Below are positions 12,269-25,729 of a stretch of 64,000 bases of DNA, one piece after another. The translations under genes and the position numbers were made by a program. How positions within the stretch are numbered: position 1 is the stretch's first letter; every line of letters starts with the position of its first letter. The notes under the pieces were generated by a model that made no database searches, had not been told where the DNA came from, and was given only the letters and a program-made list of their open reading frames with translations. Source of the stretch: Neopestalotiopsis rosae. Taxonomy: Eukaryota; Ascomycota; Sordariomycetes; Amphisphaeriales; Sporocadaceae. The stretch spans positions 1,922,001-1,986,000 of the forward strand of contig JALGAS010000002.1 of the NCBI GenBank assembly GCA_023078685.1, written 5' to 3'.

Positions 12269-15200
12269 CTCGAGTCATATCGATATCGCCTCACAAAGGC
12301 TCGAAGGGGAAAAGACTGTAGTTTCAAGGGAGCTTGCCGTCGCGGACCAGCTAGACGTCATTCCATGAGTAGTTTGATGAGGAACGGCAAGATTGGTAAA
12401 ATTAAAACAAGTCGGCAACCCGATGAAGGGGGGAAAGTTCCAATAATAGAGAATATACAAACAAGATTGGGTATCCGCTGGAAACAAGAGAAGTGTGAAG
12501 AAGGGTTCCAAGCTCCTGGCACCTTGTACGTTTGTACGGGTCAATCCCGTGAATGCTGCGATTAGATGACCTTGAGACCACAGACGGGAGACTGTCCGAC
12601 ACGGTTGCCAGGCGAGAATAAGGATGTCGTGGCTGACCTCACAGGTCGGTTGGGAACTGGGCACGAATACCTCACAGTCCAAGACCTCTCAAGTAGCAGT
12701 CGGCAAACAGCTGCTCCAAAGCTGCTATAGGGGGAACAACTGTCAGCAGCAATGACATTTGTGATGTCTTTGGCAGCCGTCCCAACGCATGTGCCGCGCT
12801 GTGTTTAAGTTCCCGAAGAAGAAAAGAACAATTATCTTCACGGACACTTCCCGCGCCCTCCCAGCGAAACCAAAACTAAAAGCTCGTGCGACACACATGA
12901 GAGAGCGGGATCCATTCTTGCTGGCACGCAAGGTACCATACCGACTCTGGGCGGCCAATATTGTCTTCTGTTATTTGCCCGTCGACGATTCATCCCAATT
13001 CCCTGACAACGCCAATCACGAGTCAAGTCCAGCACATACTCGATCCGGGCACTCATTGGGGAAGGGAAAGAAAAAAGGCACCTAAGCCCCAAACTCGGGT
13101 AGTCGGGCTTTGCCCTTTTCAACATGACGTCTGACGGCTCACGGTCGTGATTATGGAAGGTGGATGGGCGGAGACATAGGGAGGCTGCGTTGCACGGCCT
13201 CCGGATTCGGGTATAGCCCCATCATCCGATTTCCTGATTCGGCAACCGCAAAAGTGCACACCCTGGCCCTCAAACGCGGGTCAGAGAAAAACCTCCTTAG
13301 TACAGTATCCAAGTCTGGTGGTGGAGCACGAGACTTTTCAGTGTGGTAGAGATCAGAGACAAGGAATAAGAAGTAGAAGAAAAAGAAATACTAGCCACTC
13401 CTTCCAGAGAAGACGAGGACGCCCAATGATGCCTCAGTGCAGAAGAGCTGGGCCACCCCCCGTGCTGTATGTACATAGCCGTGTTTGGCATCAGACAAGT
13501 AGGGCTCAAACCTTACTCCTTGCAGTTTATGAAACAGTCCTGTTCACAAGAATCTGATGGGCTAACACGTGTTGGAAAGCTGTCTTCTTTTCTATCCCGC
13601 TCGAATAAGTGAACACATGTCCAACATGGAACGTACTTTGTCGACCAAAAAGAAGCAATGAGGGGAGATCTGCGCAGGGTAGAAAATGAGCAGGGAAAAC
13701 CTTCTTCAATAGTACGCCTTCTTTCCAAGCATTTTTGTCCTTTCAGTCACCTGCAAAGGCCGATGCAAATGAAATTAGTGATGCGATCCAATACTTGTCC
13801 GCCCCGCCTCATCAAAGAAAGCCGTCGCAACCGAAGTAGTATAGCAAAAAAGGAATTATATAAAGCTTTTACAATTCTCCATTGGTACGACGACCAAAGT
13901 GCCCGCGCTAAAGTGCCTCAAGAATAGCTCCGCTGGTATGTAGTACATGCTACCTTGCGAGCTGTCGATTCGGTCCTATATGTATTTTCGTTATTGACGA
14001 CTGTATACCATGATAGGCAGCTAATGGAAAGCGGCTCCCTGCTATAGGTTCAAGAATTAAGCGTCTGTCATGTTGAGGCCTTGTCGCAGGCCAGAACACA
14101 AGAGGAGAAACGACCATTTGCAAGTACTAGGTGGGTATAATAGGTGATTCAATCATGCCGCTGAAGAATGTCACCCTCAGCAAAAAGCCAAGAGATGATT
14201 GAGACAAAATGACATGGAGTGACTCGTTTTAGTAAGCCCAATTGCCTGCCATTGCGAGGAACTCATGCACCATGACTTGGCGCTATCCGGCCGTCCGTCC
14301 GTTCCGTCATTATGTATCCTGTCGTCCAACCTCACGCCTGCGAACTCTCAAGATTCGTTCGTGCATTCAAAAATTCCGCCTACGTGGTTGCATGACGATT
14401 TAATGCATGCTGATTGCCTAAGCCGTAATGAAGGACCATGTGGTGATAAGTACAGTATTTTGTAGGGTCAACTGTTGCACTCGATGCAAGCGCCTTTTTC
14501 ATGAGTTATAGGAATTATATCCTTGCTAGGATCATGATCCTCTAAACAAACAACCAGCTGCCGAGCTCCACTCCGAAAGCTCCCTTTGACGGGAATCTGT
14601 TGCGACGTTGCGCACCCGCGGCTCAACCGAGAGGTAGTAGCCGCCCGGACTTAGATCTGGGCGCGACATTGTGGCATCATGGTGAAAAGCTTCGATGTTG
14701 GCCAGCAGAAATAATGGGTCAGCAAAACTAATGCTCTTATTAATAGTCATCGATGATTGAGCAATGAGTCGGCCCCATACTTGTTTCGAGATTCGATCTG
14801 CCGGTGTTGATCTCTTGTTTTACAGAAGAGCTAAGAGGCCCAGACATACTACTAAAGAAATCCATACAGATCGCGTCTTACAGGGTCTTTCACAATCGGG
14901 TGAGCGCCGGTGGAATTGGAAAAGTGCCTCTTTGTGTAACACTTTCTCAACCTCTACACAATAGCACACCTCGACTTGTGAGTAGCTCATCTCTTTTGTG
15001 CTGTGATTGCGGTCATTGAAATCATGTATGATCAGGCGCTCAAGTTACTGTCTTGAGTCATCCCCTCCCTTGTTAGTCTATAGTCTACGAAGATGCCATG
15101 TCTTGTCCGGGTCTGAATTCATGGTCCCGTTTAGCAGCAGCTAGCTCATAGTTGTTGTTCAAATATAATGTGTGAGCTGAATTGGCAATCATGGAGAGAC

Positions 15201-16025
15201 TAATTATGTTTCACTAAGTTTGAAGCGATTTTTAAAATTCAAGTTCAGATGATTATCCCCGAAAGCTGTAAGCATGGTACCAAAGTAAAAGAACTCCTTA
15301 AAATTTCACATACTGCCATCACTTGAAATGTATTGCTAAAGATTTTTTTTTTCCAAAAAAGAAAATTATGTTTGGCTCTTTGGCACAGACCTGCTTCGCT
15401 GAGTATCCGCACATTGGATGCACTCTGTATCCTGCTTATCGGGGTCACCTCAACAGGTGTAAATTCTTGCAAATATATCTATTGATTTTTGGAAGAGTAA
15501 CCGCAGAACTCTTTCGGACTTGTCCCAACGATACGATGTTGGCTTACAGCGCTATCATCTGCGGTTCATACATGAAATTGTAAAGCAGCGTATGCATTTG
15601 AGCGAGACTAATGTCAAAAAATAAGACTTCGAAAAACCAAGACCAATTGAGCGTTTTGCAATAATTTTCATGAAGTTGGTACGTAGTCCTAAAGAGGAGC
15701 TTATCCCAATGATTGGGCCATTTCGTCTAAATCCTAGACTTGAAAGACCCGCCATTTGAACCTGATGTCTGTATTGTCTCTTCCCTTTGCGAGAACAGAA
15801 GAAGATACATGATCAGAGAATTACTTAAATCGAAAGCCGTTTATTTAAAGGCAATTCGAGAATATAACCCCAGTGTGTAACACTTGTCACTTGTCGTTAG
15901 CTGGATGTCTAAACTGCAACTTCGCAACCACACCCTAGGTCCCCCACAACTCTCGTCCCACAATCACAATCCCCATCATGATTCTTTCTAAACGACAATT
16001 CAACATCCAATCAAGGATAACCTAC
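12269..16025. other. Long intergenic region without a recognisable gene
   Basis: About 3.8 kb. The first few hundred bases are the upstream region of the membrane-protein gene. The rest shows only short overlapping frames with no family motif. It becomes more AT-rich toward 15,300, with short A and T runs near 15,340-15,365, then meets the tRNA gene. A non-coding RNA could be present but I have no evidence for one. Confidence 0.45.
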
Positions 16026-16109
16026 GGGGATGTGGTCTAGTGGTATGACGTTTCCTTAGCATGCTCGAAAGCATGGAAAAGGTTCTGGGTTCGATTCCCA
16101 GCTTCTCCA
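16026..16109 (+). tRNA. tRNA-Ala (AGC) with a 12-nt intron
   Basis: The cloverleaf can be folded by hand. The acceptor arm GGGGATG pairs with CTTCTCC, including a G3-U70 wobble, the classic alanine identity element, and the discriminator base is A. The D arm is GTCT...TGAC. The anticodon stem TTTCC/GGAAA closes a loop that becomes TTAGCAT once a 12-nt intron (16062-16073) next to position 37 is removed. The T arm is CTGGG-TTCGATT-CCCAG. The anticodon at 16058-16060 is AGC. The intron ends (TGC and GCA) can pair. There is one T-T mismatch in the acceptor stem. The mature length is 72 nt plus CCA added later. It would be transcribed by Pol III from internal A and B boxes. Confidence 0.9.
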
Positions 16110-16111
16110 CA

Positions 16112-16116
16112 TTTTT
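16112..16116 (+). terminator. Pol III terminator of the tRNA gene
   Basis: A run of five T on the coding strand starts three bases after the tRNA discriminator, with a second T run just beyond. This is the standard eukaryotic Pol III stop signal. Confidence 0.8.
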
Positions 16117-16853
16117 GTCTTTTTCTCACACATCCAGCTTGTGATTTTTGCATTTGCTCCCGACTCCGTGTCGCAGAGAATGTACATAGATATCTATTGT
16201 AGATTGCCTAGACGTCGCGTTTAGGGAAAATGCTTTACTTTTTTTTTTTTTTCTATACCTCTCAACGCTCTCCGGCTTCTCTTTGCTTATTGCCGAGAAA
16301 CATGTTGTTAGCACACATATCTCATTGTCGGGCACGAAATATGAGCAGTGCGCACGCGATATGTACAGAGTAGGCCCTGATCCATATGCTTTTGTGAGCC
16401 GGTCCAGATTTGTGCATGCACAAGCAAATGAACCATTCAAAGCAGTGATTTTCAAGCACATCTAATGTCGAGGCAATAGAATAATTATGACTACCATCAT
16501 TTCTTGATATAGGAGGCTATTGGTCGTTGGTCTCTTCAGTCCTCTGTCGTTGTGAACTGCAACCATGATAGCCGTGTGAATCCATATGCCGCCATTCTTC
16601 CTGCCAGCCGCCAGTCTGCGCCAGCTGGCCGCCGTCGTCAGTCCAAGCGCGGCCCCGCCCAAAATTCAACTTTGGCTTGCAAAGTGGAGCAATGCCCTTT
16701 GATGCACGGGCCACAATTTTCCCAGCCCACAGAAACTGCAACAAATTCGATATCTCGAACTTTTGGCTTTTCTCTCTTTTGACCTATTCCGCTCCTTCAA
16801 CGCCCAACGACCAACCCCGTTTCGATTGCCTGGTAGAGTAGTCAAAACACCAG

Positions 16854-17027
16854 GTGAGTATTGAACCATTGACGAGAGTCTGGTTGTTTTTTCTATCACA
16901 CTCTTCTATTCTCTCGCAATCAATAGAGCTCTCGTTCGAGAAATCTGCGACTGAATATTTTCGCACACCAAGCGATTTTTCCCATTTCGGCCAACATCCA
17001 GCTGACCACTCTTCTTTTCTCCCACAG
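16854..17027 (+). other. Probable 5' UTR intron of the RPS8 gene
   Basis: A strong donor (CCAG then GTGAGT) at 16854 and a pyrimidine-rich acceptor (TTTTCTCCCACAG) ending at 17027 flank 174 bases, and the RPS8 ATG follows 12 bases later. Leader introns are common in fungal ribosomal protein genes. The DNA from 16110 to 16853 holds no recognisable gene and likely includes the promoter. Confidence 0.6.
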
Positions 17028-17039
17028 AACACTGCAATC

Positions 17040-17856
17040 ATGGGTATCTCACGCGATTCTCGTCACAAGCGATCCGCCTCCGGTGCCAAGCGCGCTTACT
17101 ACCGTACGTTTCCTTGAAAGAATAAAGAGCAGAAGTCACTTCACGCCAGAAATGGCTGGAGAGACTTACTCTCGCATACACATACAAATTCCTCGTTGAG
17201 ATCGGGGGAGCAGGCTTAGCGGTAAAAGCAAAGGCCTGTTCCCACTGATCCCTCGAAAACCCGTATGCATTTTGCATTGTCTAAATCATACGTTCTGACC
17301 TTTGTCAACAGGGAAGAAGCGCGTTTTCGAGTCTGGCCGTCAGGAGGCCAACACCCGTATCGGCCCCAAGCGCATCCACACCGTCCGCACCCGTGGTGGT
17401 AACCAGAAGTTCCGTGCCCTCCGTCTCGACTCTGGTAACTTCTCGTGGGCCTCCGAGGGCATCACCCGCAAGACCCGTGTCATCGTTGTCGCCTACCACC
17501 CTTCCAACAACGAGCTGGTCCGCACCAACACCCTGACCAAGTCCGCCATTGTCCAGATTGATGCCGCTCCCTTCCGTCAGTGGTACGAGGCCCACTACGG
17601 CCAGTCCCTCGGTCGCCGCAGACAGCAGAAGCAGGGCAAGGAGGAGGAGCAGGTGAAGAAGAGCAACGCCGTTGAGAAGAAGCAGGCCGCTCGCTTCTCC
17701 GCCTCCGGCAAGGTCGACTCCGCCATCGAGAAGCAGTTCGAGGCCGGTCGTCTTTTCGCCGTCATTGCCTCGCGCCCCGGCCAGTCCGGTCGCTGCGACG
17801 GCTACATCCTCGAGGGTGAGGAGCTTGCCTTCTACCAGCGCAAGCTCCACAAATAG
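17040..17856 (+). CDS. rps8: 40S ribosomal protein S8 (eS8)
   Basis: Exons 17040-17103 and 17312-17856, with a 208-nt intron splitting an Arg codon; 202 residues, the normal length. The N-terminus [20 protein letters not shown] and the run [20 protein letters not shown] match eS8 almost residue for residue, as do [20 protein letters not shown] and [17 protein letters not shown] near the end. eS8 is a structural protein of the small ribosomal subunit, bound to 18S rRNA and needed for early pre-rRNA processing. Codon use is strongly biased to C-ending codons, as expected for a highly expressed gene, which contrasts with the cluster genes further right. Confidence 0.98.
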
Positions 17857-19207
17857 ACTGTCCGCTAGCTACGGCTGGGGTCAGCTATTTAATTCTTGAC
17901 GTACGAAGACGAATACTCTTCATCAGCCTGGGAAGGGAACGAAAATGAAACTTTTGACGAGGGAAACGTCACACAACAGCATTGCACTTTGGTAACGGTG
18001 TTCATGGATTATGCTCTCTGTCTTTTCGGCAAGGATATGGGTTCATTGAGACTAGGGTCAGGTCAAATAAAAGATCAACCAAAAGTGCTGTCATTCGAGA
18101 AACTACCCGTCATCTTCTTTTTCTTCAACCTTCCCCCCCAATGAATTGTATGAAGATTTAGATGTCTTGAAGATTTAATGTGAACAAAACTGTGAAATTC
18201 AACGCCTCGACGACACATGCTCTGAAGAATAGTCATTGATTGCCCATGTGAAGGACCAGTAATCCATGTCTTGCCATTCGTCTTGACCTGCTTTAGTCGA
18301 GCAGAATAGACCCGCGAAAAAAACTTTTCTCAGTAGCATTCCGCTCAGCTACTTAGCCTATGAGTACCAAGTACATGACATCTTCGTCCTGGTACAAAGC
18401 TCGAGTGTTTCCCCATCGTCAAAGTTTTACACTCACAGAGTGGAGCCTCAGGATAGACACAGCGTCCACAAAGCATCTAGTCCCCATCTCTCTGCGCTAT
18501 TGTATTTGTACGGGGCCCGAGACCTTGGATACCATGTCAGCTTATTCCAGAGCGTTCACCGCTTCTAGTGAGATGCAACAGTTAACATCCAAGCTTTGAC
18601 AATGTCCGCAAAATGCCTCGCAACAAGGACTCATGACGGTAACATGTATCAGGCAGGTAGTGAATAATCAAAGTCAACTAAACTGCCAAGTGTGTGAAGC
18701 TGAATAATGATCATGTGGATATGTATCATCAGTCATGATTGACGTTGATTGATTGGTTTATTCCCCAGCTCCTTTATCCATTCAAAGGCCTCAGACCTCC
18801 AAAGGAGGGGATGATGTGTACACTATGGTCTATACAATACTTTGACTGTTTTCCCTCTTTTCCCCCGAGGTACCGCAATACCAAGATGGTCATATTGGTT
18901 TTCGCAGAACTCGCTTCACCCATAAGTAGACGCCATTTCCATCTATATCGAACAATGTGCGCCGTGGCAAAAATACAAAGAAACCACTTCAGCACGACCA
19001 GGCGGCAAGATTCCCGCTCTACCTGCTAGGCCAGACCAGCTGCGTTTCCAGACCATGGGGCGGGCAGTGACAACAGTGGTCACTGCCTCTCTCGGCACTT
19101 TTCTCATGCCGGCAAACTCCTTCTCCAAATGCAATACGGCATGGTTGATGCAATGTACAAGATGACTGGTTGAGATATGTGATGTTGCTTATGGACACCA
19201 GAAACAC
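17857..19207. other. Convergent intergenic region, no gene seen
   Basis: It lies between the RPS8 3' end and the C-terminus of the TBC protein on the minus strand. AATAAA-like sequences follow RPS8 (near 18,066). No reading frame here looks protein-like. Confidence 0.5.
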
Positions 19208-22200
19208 TTAGTTGAACTGTTTCTTCATGTCGGCCCACTTTCGCTGTAATGTCTCATACTGAGAGTTGATCTGCAATGCATGTTAGCATAAAGTCGAGGT
19301 GGTGATAGGGCCAATATTGACGTACCTCGGCGTATCGCATCTTGGTCTGCACCAGCTCTTCCTCGAGCTCGCTCATCTCCTTTTCAACCTTCTGGTTCTC
19401 CTCGTGGACCTTTTCATTTCGCTTCATGAGGCTGTCACGTTCCTCTTTCCAGGCATTCTCGAGTTCCAGTGGTTGCTTTTCAATGACAATGCGAAGCTCC
19501 TTGACCTGTCCCTTGAGACTCTCGTTCTCATCCTTGAGCTCTTCGTTCTCGATCTTGGTGTGTACCAGCTCATTGGCCATGTCGGTCGACTCGGTATCGG
19601 CTGCCTGTAGTCTTTCCTCGAGCTTCCGGACTCTAATGGCATAGCTCGTGTTGGACTGCTTCAAGTGCTCCATCTCTTCCTCACGCTGCTTCTCGGCACG
19701 GGTCTTTTCTTCCCATTCAGTCGTGTATGCCTTCAAAAGCTCTGGCGTGATCTTGACGTCGCAAGCATCTCGGACAAGTTGATCAGCCCGGTAGACTTCC
19801 TTATCAACGCTTGATGAACTGCTTCCAAAGAATCCATTCTCTAGAATACTGCCAGTGCTCGGAGCCTGATCAATGTAGACATCAAAGAGCCTGTCTCGCA
19901 AGAAAGATGTCAGCTGTACCATGTCTGTCATGCCGAGAAGCGCGGAAGCATTCTTCTGCATCAAGACAATGCCGAACTTGAGCAGGGCAGAGAGGCCCTC
20001 GGAGAGAATCAGATCGTAGATTCTCATGACAAGTTGCAGAGGGAATCTGTATGCAAACAAGGTAAGGAACCATTGTGTCGCATACAGATGTGGCGAGATG
20101 CCACGGCGCTTAAGGTGGCAGTAGACTGCAGGCTCGTGGTCTTCTAGCAGCCGCTCAAACAAGAACAGGTGCATGTGTAGACCAGGCATGTTCTCCACAA
20201 ACAGATCTCTCAGCTTGTAGTGGTTCATGAGTCGGACCAGCAAGCAGAATGCCTCGTCCTCTGGCATGTTAAATAGCAGAGGCATGACCAAAAAGTTCAT
20301 GCCCTGAGCGTAGCCGACGCTCTCGTCGAACAGTGCATAAGCCTTGCAAACACCAAACAGACCCTCTTGAAGTCCTGCTGCTTGCGCATGCTTGGAGAAA
20401 CTAGTCCTCGAACCGAGGTCGCGTCGAATTGTCTTCTCAAGTTTCGAGATCATGGCTGCATCTTCCTTGTCCTTCTTCTTGCGCTCGGCGGTAGCCAAGG
20501 CTTGCGCCTTCAGAATGGCCTCTGCCTCCTTTTCCGAAGGAGGTGACTTGCTGCCACTGGCACCACCCACCTCATCAGAGTGGACGGAGGAAGAAGACGA
20601 TGCAACGGTTTCCTTGTCGATGCTCAAAGCGTTGCTCATGGAGCTGATTGAGGTGCCTGCGCTGTTCCTCGAGACGTCCCTCTCGGTGCCGCGTGCTGCC
20701 AGCTCTCTGTATACGTGCTCCAGATCCTCATTCTTGCTCTGTGCCAGCACTTGCCATACAACGCCTCGAATGACGGTTGGAATACCCGTCGTGATGGCCT
20801 TGTTGAGCTCCTCGGGGCTGGTTTTGGCCACAGCGGACGGTCCTTCGTAGACGACAGTTTGCCAAAGATCCCAGTCAACCTGAGCATCGGCTTCAGCAGG
20901 TCCGGCGGCCACACCTGAGGCAGTTCCTGGTCTCAGGGGAGTGCCGGAATCAGTTGCTGAAGGAGTAAGTGGTGGCTGCTCGCCGGGGCTCGTAATTCCC
21001 AAGACAGAGGCTGCCTTGGCTGTCGCAGCACTTGCCTGGTCCTTGTCTTCCTCGGCGTCCACTTCGAGGGAGATACCGGCTTCCTCTCTCAGACGCACCA
21101 TCTTGAACCTGTCTTTCAGGCTGTGCCTAGCTGGCCTGCCCGTACCACCCTCATCTCCCTCGTCCAGCTTGGCCAACATATCTGGATTACTAGTCAGAGT
21201 TGCAATGGAGCTGGCAGTGTCTCTTCTCGGAGAACGCAGAGGGGCAGACGGCGGTGATATGGCAGGTTCCTTGCTGGTGGAACTCCTCGACAACCACGAA
21301 AAGGGACTTGAGAGCTTGCTGCGAGAGGTTGAAGTTCGATCAGGGGCAGGAGGCTTCTCTGGCACCGGGGGGCCTGCGGATGCGTTCGTCTTGGGAGGAG
21401 ATTCAGTTGCTGGAGGTGACCATGGCATAGCAGGCAAGGAATTTGCAATGTTGCTCAAGGACAGCTTCTTGGAGATCTGTTTCGGGGGGACAGGGGGTGG
21501 TTCATCTGTGCAATCTGAGATTAGCCGGTTGCAAGGATATAAACATCAACATGTGCTATCCTTGCCATACCTTTCTGCTGGGCTGCGGCGGCCGGAGGAT
21601 CATCGTCGAGACTAACAACGTCCATGTTGGAGTGCGACACCCGGCTGGAGGCAGTTGTAGCTCTACTTTCTGGTCGAGTATCGGGCTCGGCATCTGGCTG
21701 GGCATCTGGCAGGGCGGCGTCTGTCTCTACTACCTCAGGCTCGATTTCTGACTCTGTCTTGGTCTCGACCTCTTTAGGGTGCTCTGGCTCCTTTACTGAC
21801 TCCTTCTCTTCCTCTTCCACGATCTCTGGCTTTGCCTCAACCTTGACCTCTGTTGCTGCCTGCACCTCAACTTCTGATTCAGTGTCCGAATCATCTCTTT
21901 CGGTAAGACTCTCTGCGGGCTCCTTGAACTCGTCACCGTCGTCCTTCTCAACGGTCGAATCAGAGCCAGAACTTGTAGGTCTGGTTGCATGTTGGGAAGC
22001 GATTGATTTTCTGGCTGTAAGAGATCTGACCGAGCTGGTGTCAACGGCATCTTCAAAGTTGTCCTGTGATTAAGAAAATGTTAGCAGTCTGTAAACAGAT
22101 TTGCTCATTGATCCCCCCCAGCTTGACTGCTGTTCTCGTCGTTTCCTTCCGTAACGTTGGGTGACACCGCCAGAATTGACATACCGTATCCTTGTCCGAA

Positions 22201-22256
22201 GCCACTTCCACCTCGCGGTGAGCCTCAACGGACTGCGGCTCAGCTCGATCCGCCAT
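19208..22256 (-). CDS. TBC-domain Rab GTPase-activating protein (Gyp5-like)
   Basis: Four exons: 22256-22185, 22063-21571, 21505-19326 and 19270-19208; frames join exactly to give 935 residues. The N-terminal half is acidic and low-complexity (Glu/Pro/Ser), with a PPPVPPK proline motif at the second splice. The TBC domain, about residues 430-735, carries both catalytic fingers: IRRDLGSRTSF with Arg555 and GYAQGMNFL with Gln589. It is interrupted by a Ser-rich and Lys/Glu-rich insert between the first motif (IPTVIRGVVWQVLA) and the Arg finger. A coiled coil fills about residues 790-930. This order (acidic N-terminus, TBC, C-terminal coiled coil) matches yeast Gyp5/Gyl1, which act on Ypt1/Sec4 in Golgi-to-membrane traffic. 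The final exon encodes only 20 residues (INSQYETLQRKWADMKKQFN). Confidence 0.9.
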
Positions 22257-24955
22257 GGCTACCAAAGCACAGGGGAATTAGGACTAGTACAGTCACGATC
22301 TGTCGGCGAGTGTTTTGCGGTAGAAAAATAAAAAACTTTGTTGTTGTAGCGTGCCTTTGAGAAAGGAAGTTGTCAAGTCGTAAATTAGTGAAAGAGAGAC
22401 GACGTGTCGAATGAATGTTGGCTGAGTGGCTGTTTGGCCGTTTGCTGAAGCTTGTCTGGGATAACGTGGGTAGGCAAGTACTCGAGCTGTCCTTTGTCTC
22501 GGCGACCAAAAAGTAAAGGAGGGCGGCGGTTGATTGGTTAGTGTATTGTCTGCCCTGGGCGTTTGTCAGAAGCAAATGACTTCATCCATTCATGCAAATG
22601 CAGACGGTGTGAAGGATGAATGAATTGCAACCGGAGGAGAATAATTGCAGCTCAAATGGCTGTGCGTCACTGCCAGAGAAAAAGCCGCCTGTTGAACCTC
22701 GGAATTATAGTAGTGCCCTTCGAAAACAAGGTCGCTGGAATGTCGGAATCTCCTGAATCTCGACGGACGAGTTGAGTGAATGGGATGTCCAGTGTTTCGT
22801 TTTAGTCGGCTGCAGGTCAGGTCTAGTACTAGCAGCCAGATAGAGGAGGGAGAAGGCAGATCGGTGCTCACCCACCCAAGTCCTAAACCGCCGTGGACTC
22901 GCTTTAGCGCCTGGACCCTTCCGAGCAGCAGCAAGGATGCGCGGTTCCAATTGTTCTGTTGGCGGGCATAGCGGGCTGGTGGGCAGGGTGGGTGTACCGG
23001 TCGGCTTCCACCAGTGCACTAGCGGCTTCGAACAGTGGGCTTTTCTGAGCCTTGAACGGTGACTTGTTCTTTTTTTCTTTTCTGGCCCTGCAAAAGTTTC
23101 GTGACCGCGATTCCCTTGGGTTGGTGCGGAACTGATTTCGATTTGCAATACAAAACCCGGCGGGTGAGACAGACAGACAGGCTAACACCACGGTTTACAG
23201 GCTTCTTGTCAATGTCTACTTTTGTGATCACACTCTTCATGCCGTATGCCGCTACCCGGAACGGTTGCCTTTCTCGACCGTTTGCGTGTCCCTCTACAAA
23301 AACATGTGCTTGCCTTCTCAATTGATTGATGGAAATGCAACATCAGCAGCACCCGGTACCGCATAGGCTCGATGGCCTAGGTCTAGGTACCTTGGACTAG
23401 ATCCCCAACCGCTAGCACTGCGCATGTAGGCAGGGCCCGCTGTAGCTTGAGCGAATCGTGGCGCTGGGCCCAGCTAAGATCTCCACCATCTTGTCGGTCA
23501 GGGGGTGTGGGTGGTTCGAGGTTAAAGGGGGAACACAACACAGTTTCCTGGATCTCAACGCCCACGATGAGGAAAACAGAGGTGTGAGCTGGAGTTGCTT
23601 TTGTGCAACTGTGTCAGCCTGGGAAATGACGTGAAACATATAACCAACAAGACACAGAGCAGTACTATGTATCAGAGTTTCTGGGCACACTTGACCGCAT
23701 CTCTATCAAAGTAGGTACAGACATGAAACTAGGAACTATGAGGGAAAAAGGGCCAAGGAGGACAGAGTTGAATCAACCCGGTTTTCTAAGGCTCGGCAAG
23801 ACACACATGCCATGAGCTGGCTAGCGGGCAGCCATCACAACACCCCGCCTCGCTTTCCCTCGACTTCCATCCATAGCTATCCATTTTATTACATGGAAGG
23901 CCTGCCTGTCTGCTGTACGGAATACCTTACAGTACATACCATTTGCGTGGGATACATGTCGTACCTATTCTGCACTGATATGAGCGTAGTACCCAGCTAT
24001 AATATACGAATAATAGGTCCTCGAGCGCTAGCCACCTCCATATAAACGGTAGCAATGCCAGTCAGTGTATTGACATATCCCCAGCCCCTGAGACGGTGCA
24101 GGCGCGTCGCCCACTAAAAGATCCCATATCGCGTCAATAAGCGGTGCGGGAGGAAGGAACTCGCTGTTACTTGGCTCTGCTTTTACCAACCCCACCAACT
24201 CGACCGACACTTTCATCGTCTTGACTCCTGAAGATATCAATAATGGGTGGCCATTCTGTACCGAACAAAAGGAGTATAATGTTTGTTTGTTCTACTGTTA
24301 CAAAGGACCAGCGATAAGACTCCTCACGTGATACCCCTGACAACAGATATACGTACTGCCTATTATGCACTTGGCTGGTCCGGTCAAAACCCCTTAAACG
24401 CTGCTCGGTTGCTAAATATTCACCATGCCTAGAATATTAAAAGATTGGCAGGACGAGCACGTAGTTGTGGCTGACATTCACCTATACGCACATTACCTTT
24501 TGCCGATCCTTTTGGCAAGTGCTTATACTAGTATGTCTCTTGCTCCTCGCAATATACTGTTTCGACTCGTGTCAAAAACACCAGTTAATTCATTGCCGAA
24601 AGCCACTGGACCCGAAATGACGGGATTCAATAATAACTGTAATCATACTTATTTTTATTTTTTATTCATTTTCTTCCATTCACTTTTGCTCGTGGCTAGA
24701 GTAAGCAGCATCGAGGGCTTTTGAAATTGTGATGCGCGTTGGTATTGCCGGATTGTTCGCGCTCTTCTCACTCGTTCTCGCCATAAGACGAAGAGTTTAA
24801 CCTCTTCATTTGACGATACACCACCTAGGCTAATCTGAAGTTCTTCACGGGGTCAATCTTCGATCATCACAGCTGCTTCCGTGTGAGAATTCCTTTGTGC
24901 CGTTCGGCATAGCTTTTCAGTCGTTCGCTATTTCGCTTCTTCACCAGTATCTGCC
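22257..24955. other. Gene-poor region upstream of the TBC gene
   Basis: The first few hundred bases are promoter for the TBC gene. From about 22,600 to 24,950 I find only short, motif-free frames. No RNA gene is recognised. Confidence 0.45.
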
Positions 24956-25335
24956 TCAAACCATAACAGATTCGCTGGCTGCTGAGTGCGGATTTTGTTC
25001 TCCTCCGGTGATTTGCTCAAGCTCATGTTCTCCTGCCCAACTCGAGCATCTAGGATGATCTGATACGGGTTCGTGAAGGATGTCGTTCCAGAGCTTCTGG
25101 GCCCATTCAACCTCACTCTTGTACTTCTCGAAGAACTCGCGAGGATCGACTGCCTCACGTTCCCGGATGTTACGACATATGTCTGATTAGTTGCTCTCGT
25201 ACGGATCTCCTTCTGGGCTCGAGTCGTGAGTGGTATGAACCGAATTGCCGGCATCGTCCCGGTCTTCGTGTTCACCGTGAAGCTTGAAGAAGTTTCGGGG
25301 CACCTGTCCTGATGCTTTGGCTCGGTTGCAGGCGC
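24956..25335 (-). pseudogene. Decayed coding fragment, family not recognised
   Basis: One minus-strand frame reads as protein-like sequence over more than 100 codons but contains at least one internal stop. Its pieces include ASGQVPRNFFKLHGEHEDRD and, after a TAA, AVDPREFFEKYKSEVEWAQK and LWNDILHE. The charged, helix-like character is unlike the surrounding random frames. It has no start codon and no clear splice sites to repair it, so I read it as a gene relic. I do not recognise the family. Confidence 0.3.
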
Positions 25336-25729
25336 GTCAATTTTACACGGAACTCGCGATATCCTTGTGTGTTTGTGGCCGGATACATTCTATATGACTC
25401 GCCGGTTCAGCAGTAGCACTACTAGGTATTGAGTTTTTTTGCGCACTCAGACTTGTTCAGGCTCATGGTAAGATTCTTAGCATTGACTATTAATGCTATG
25501 CGTCCATCCTTGCATACTTCCAATAGTGCGCGCAAGCGGATAGCGGTCGCGGATGCGACTTGAGAGTGATTCTAGTGCAAATACCTGGACCTGGCATTAC
25601 AGTCTTCCGTGGTAAGTCACGAATCCAGATTCTTGTGCACTTATCAGTCTACGCAGATCATACCACAAAGAGAAGAGAGAAGAAGACGGAGAAGAAGCAT
25701 TAAAAGAAAGGAAAACGGAAGAGTATTTT

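Noticed and set aside
17305..17850. 181-codon minus-strand frame across RPS8
   Set aside because: It mirrors strongly biased RPS8 codons; the sense strand is unmistakably eS8.
20941..21615. 224-codon plus-strand frame over the TBC gene
   Set aside because: Antisense of a Ser/Pro-rich region; it also crosses a well-supported intron.
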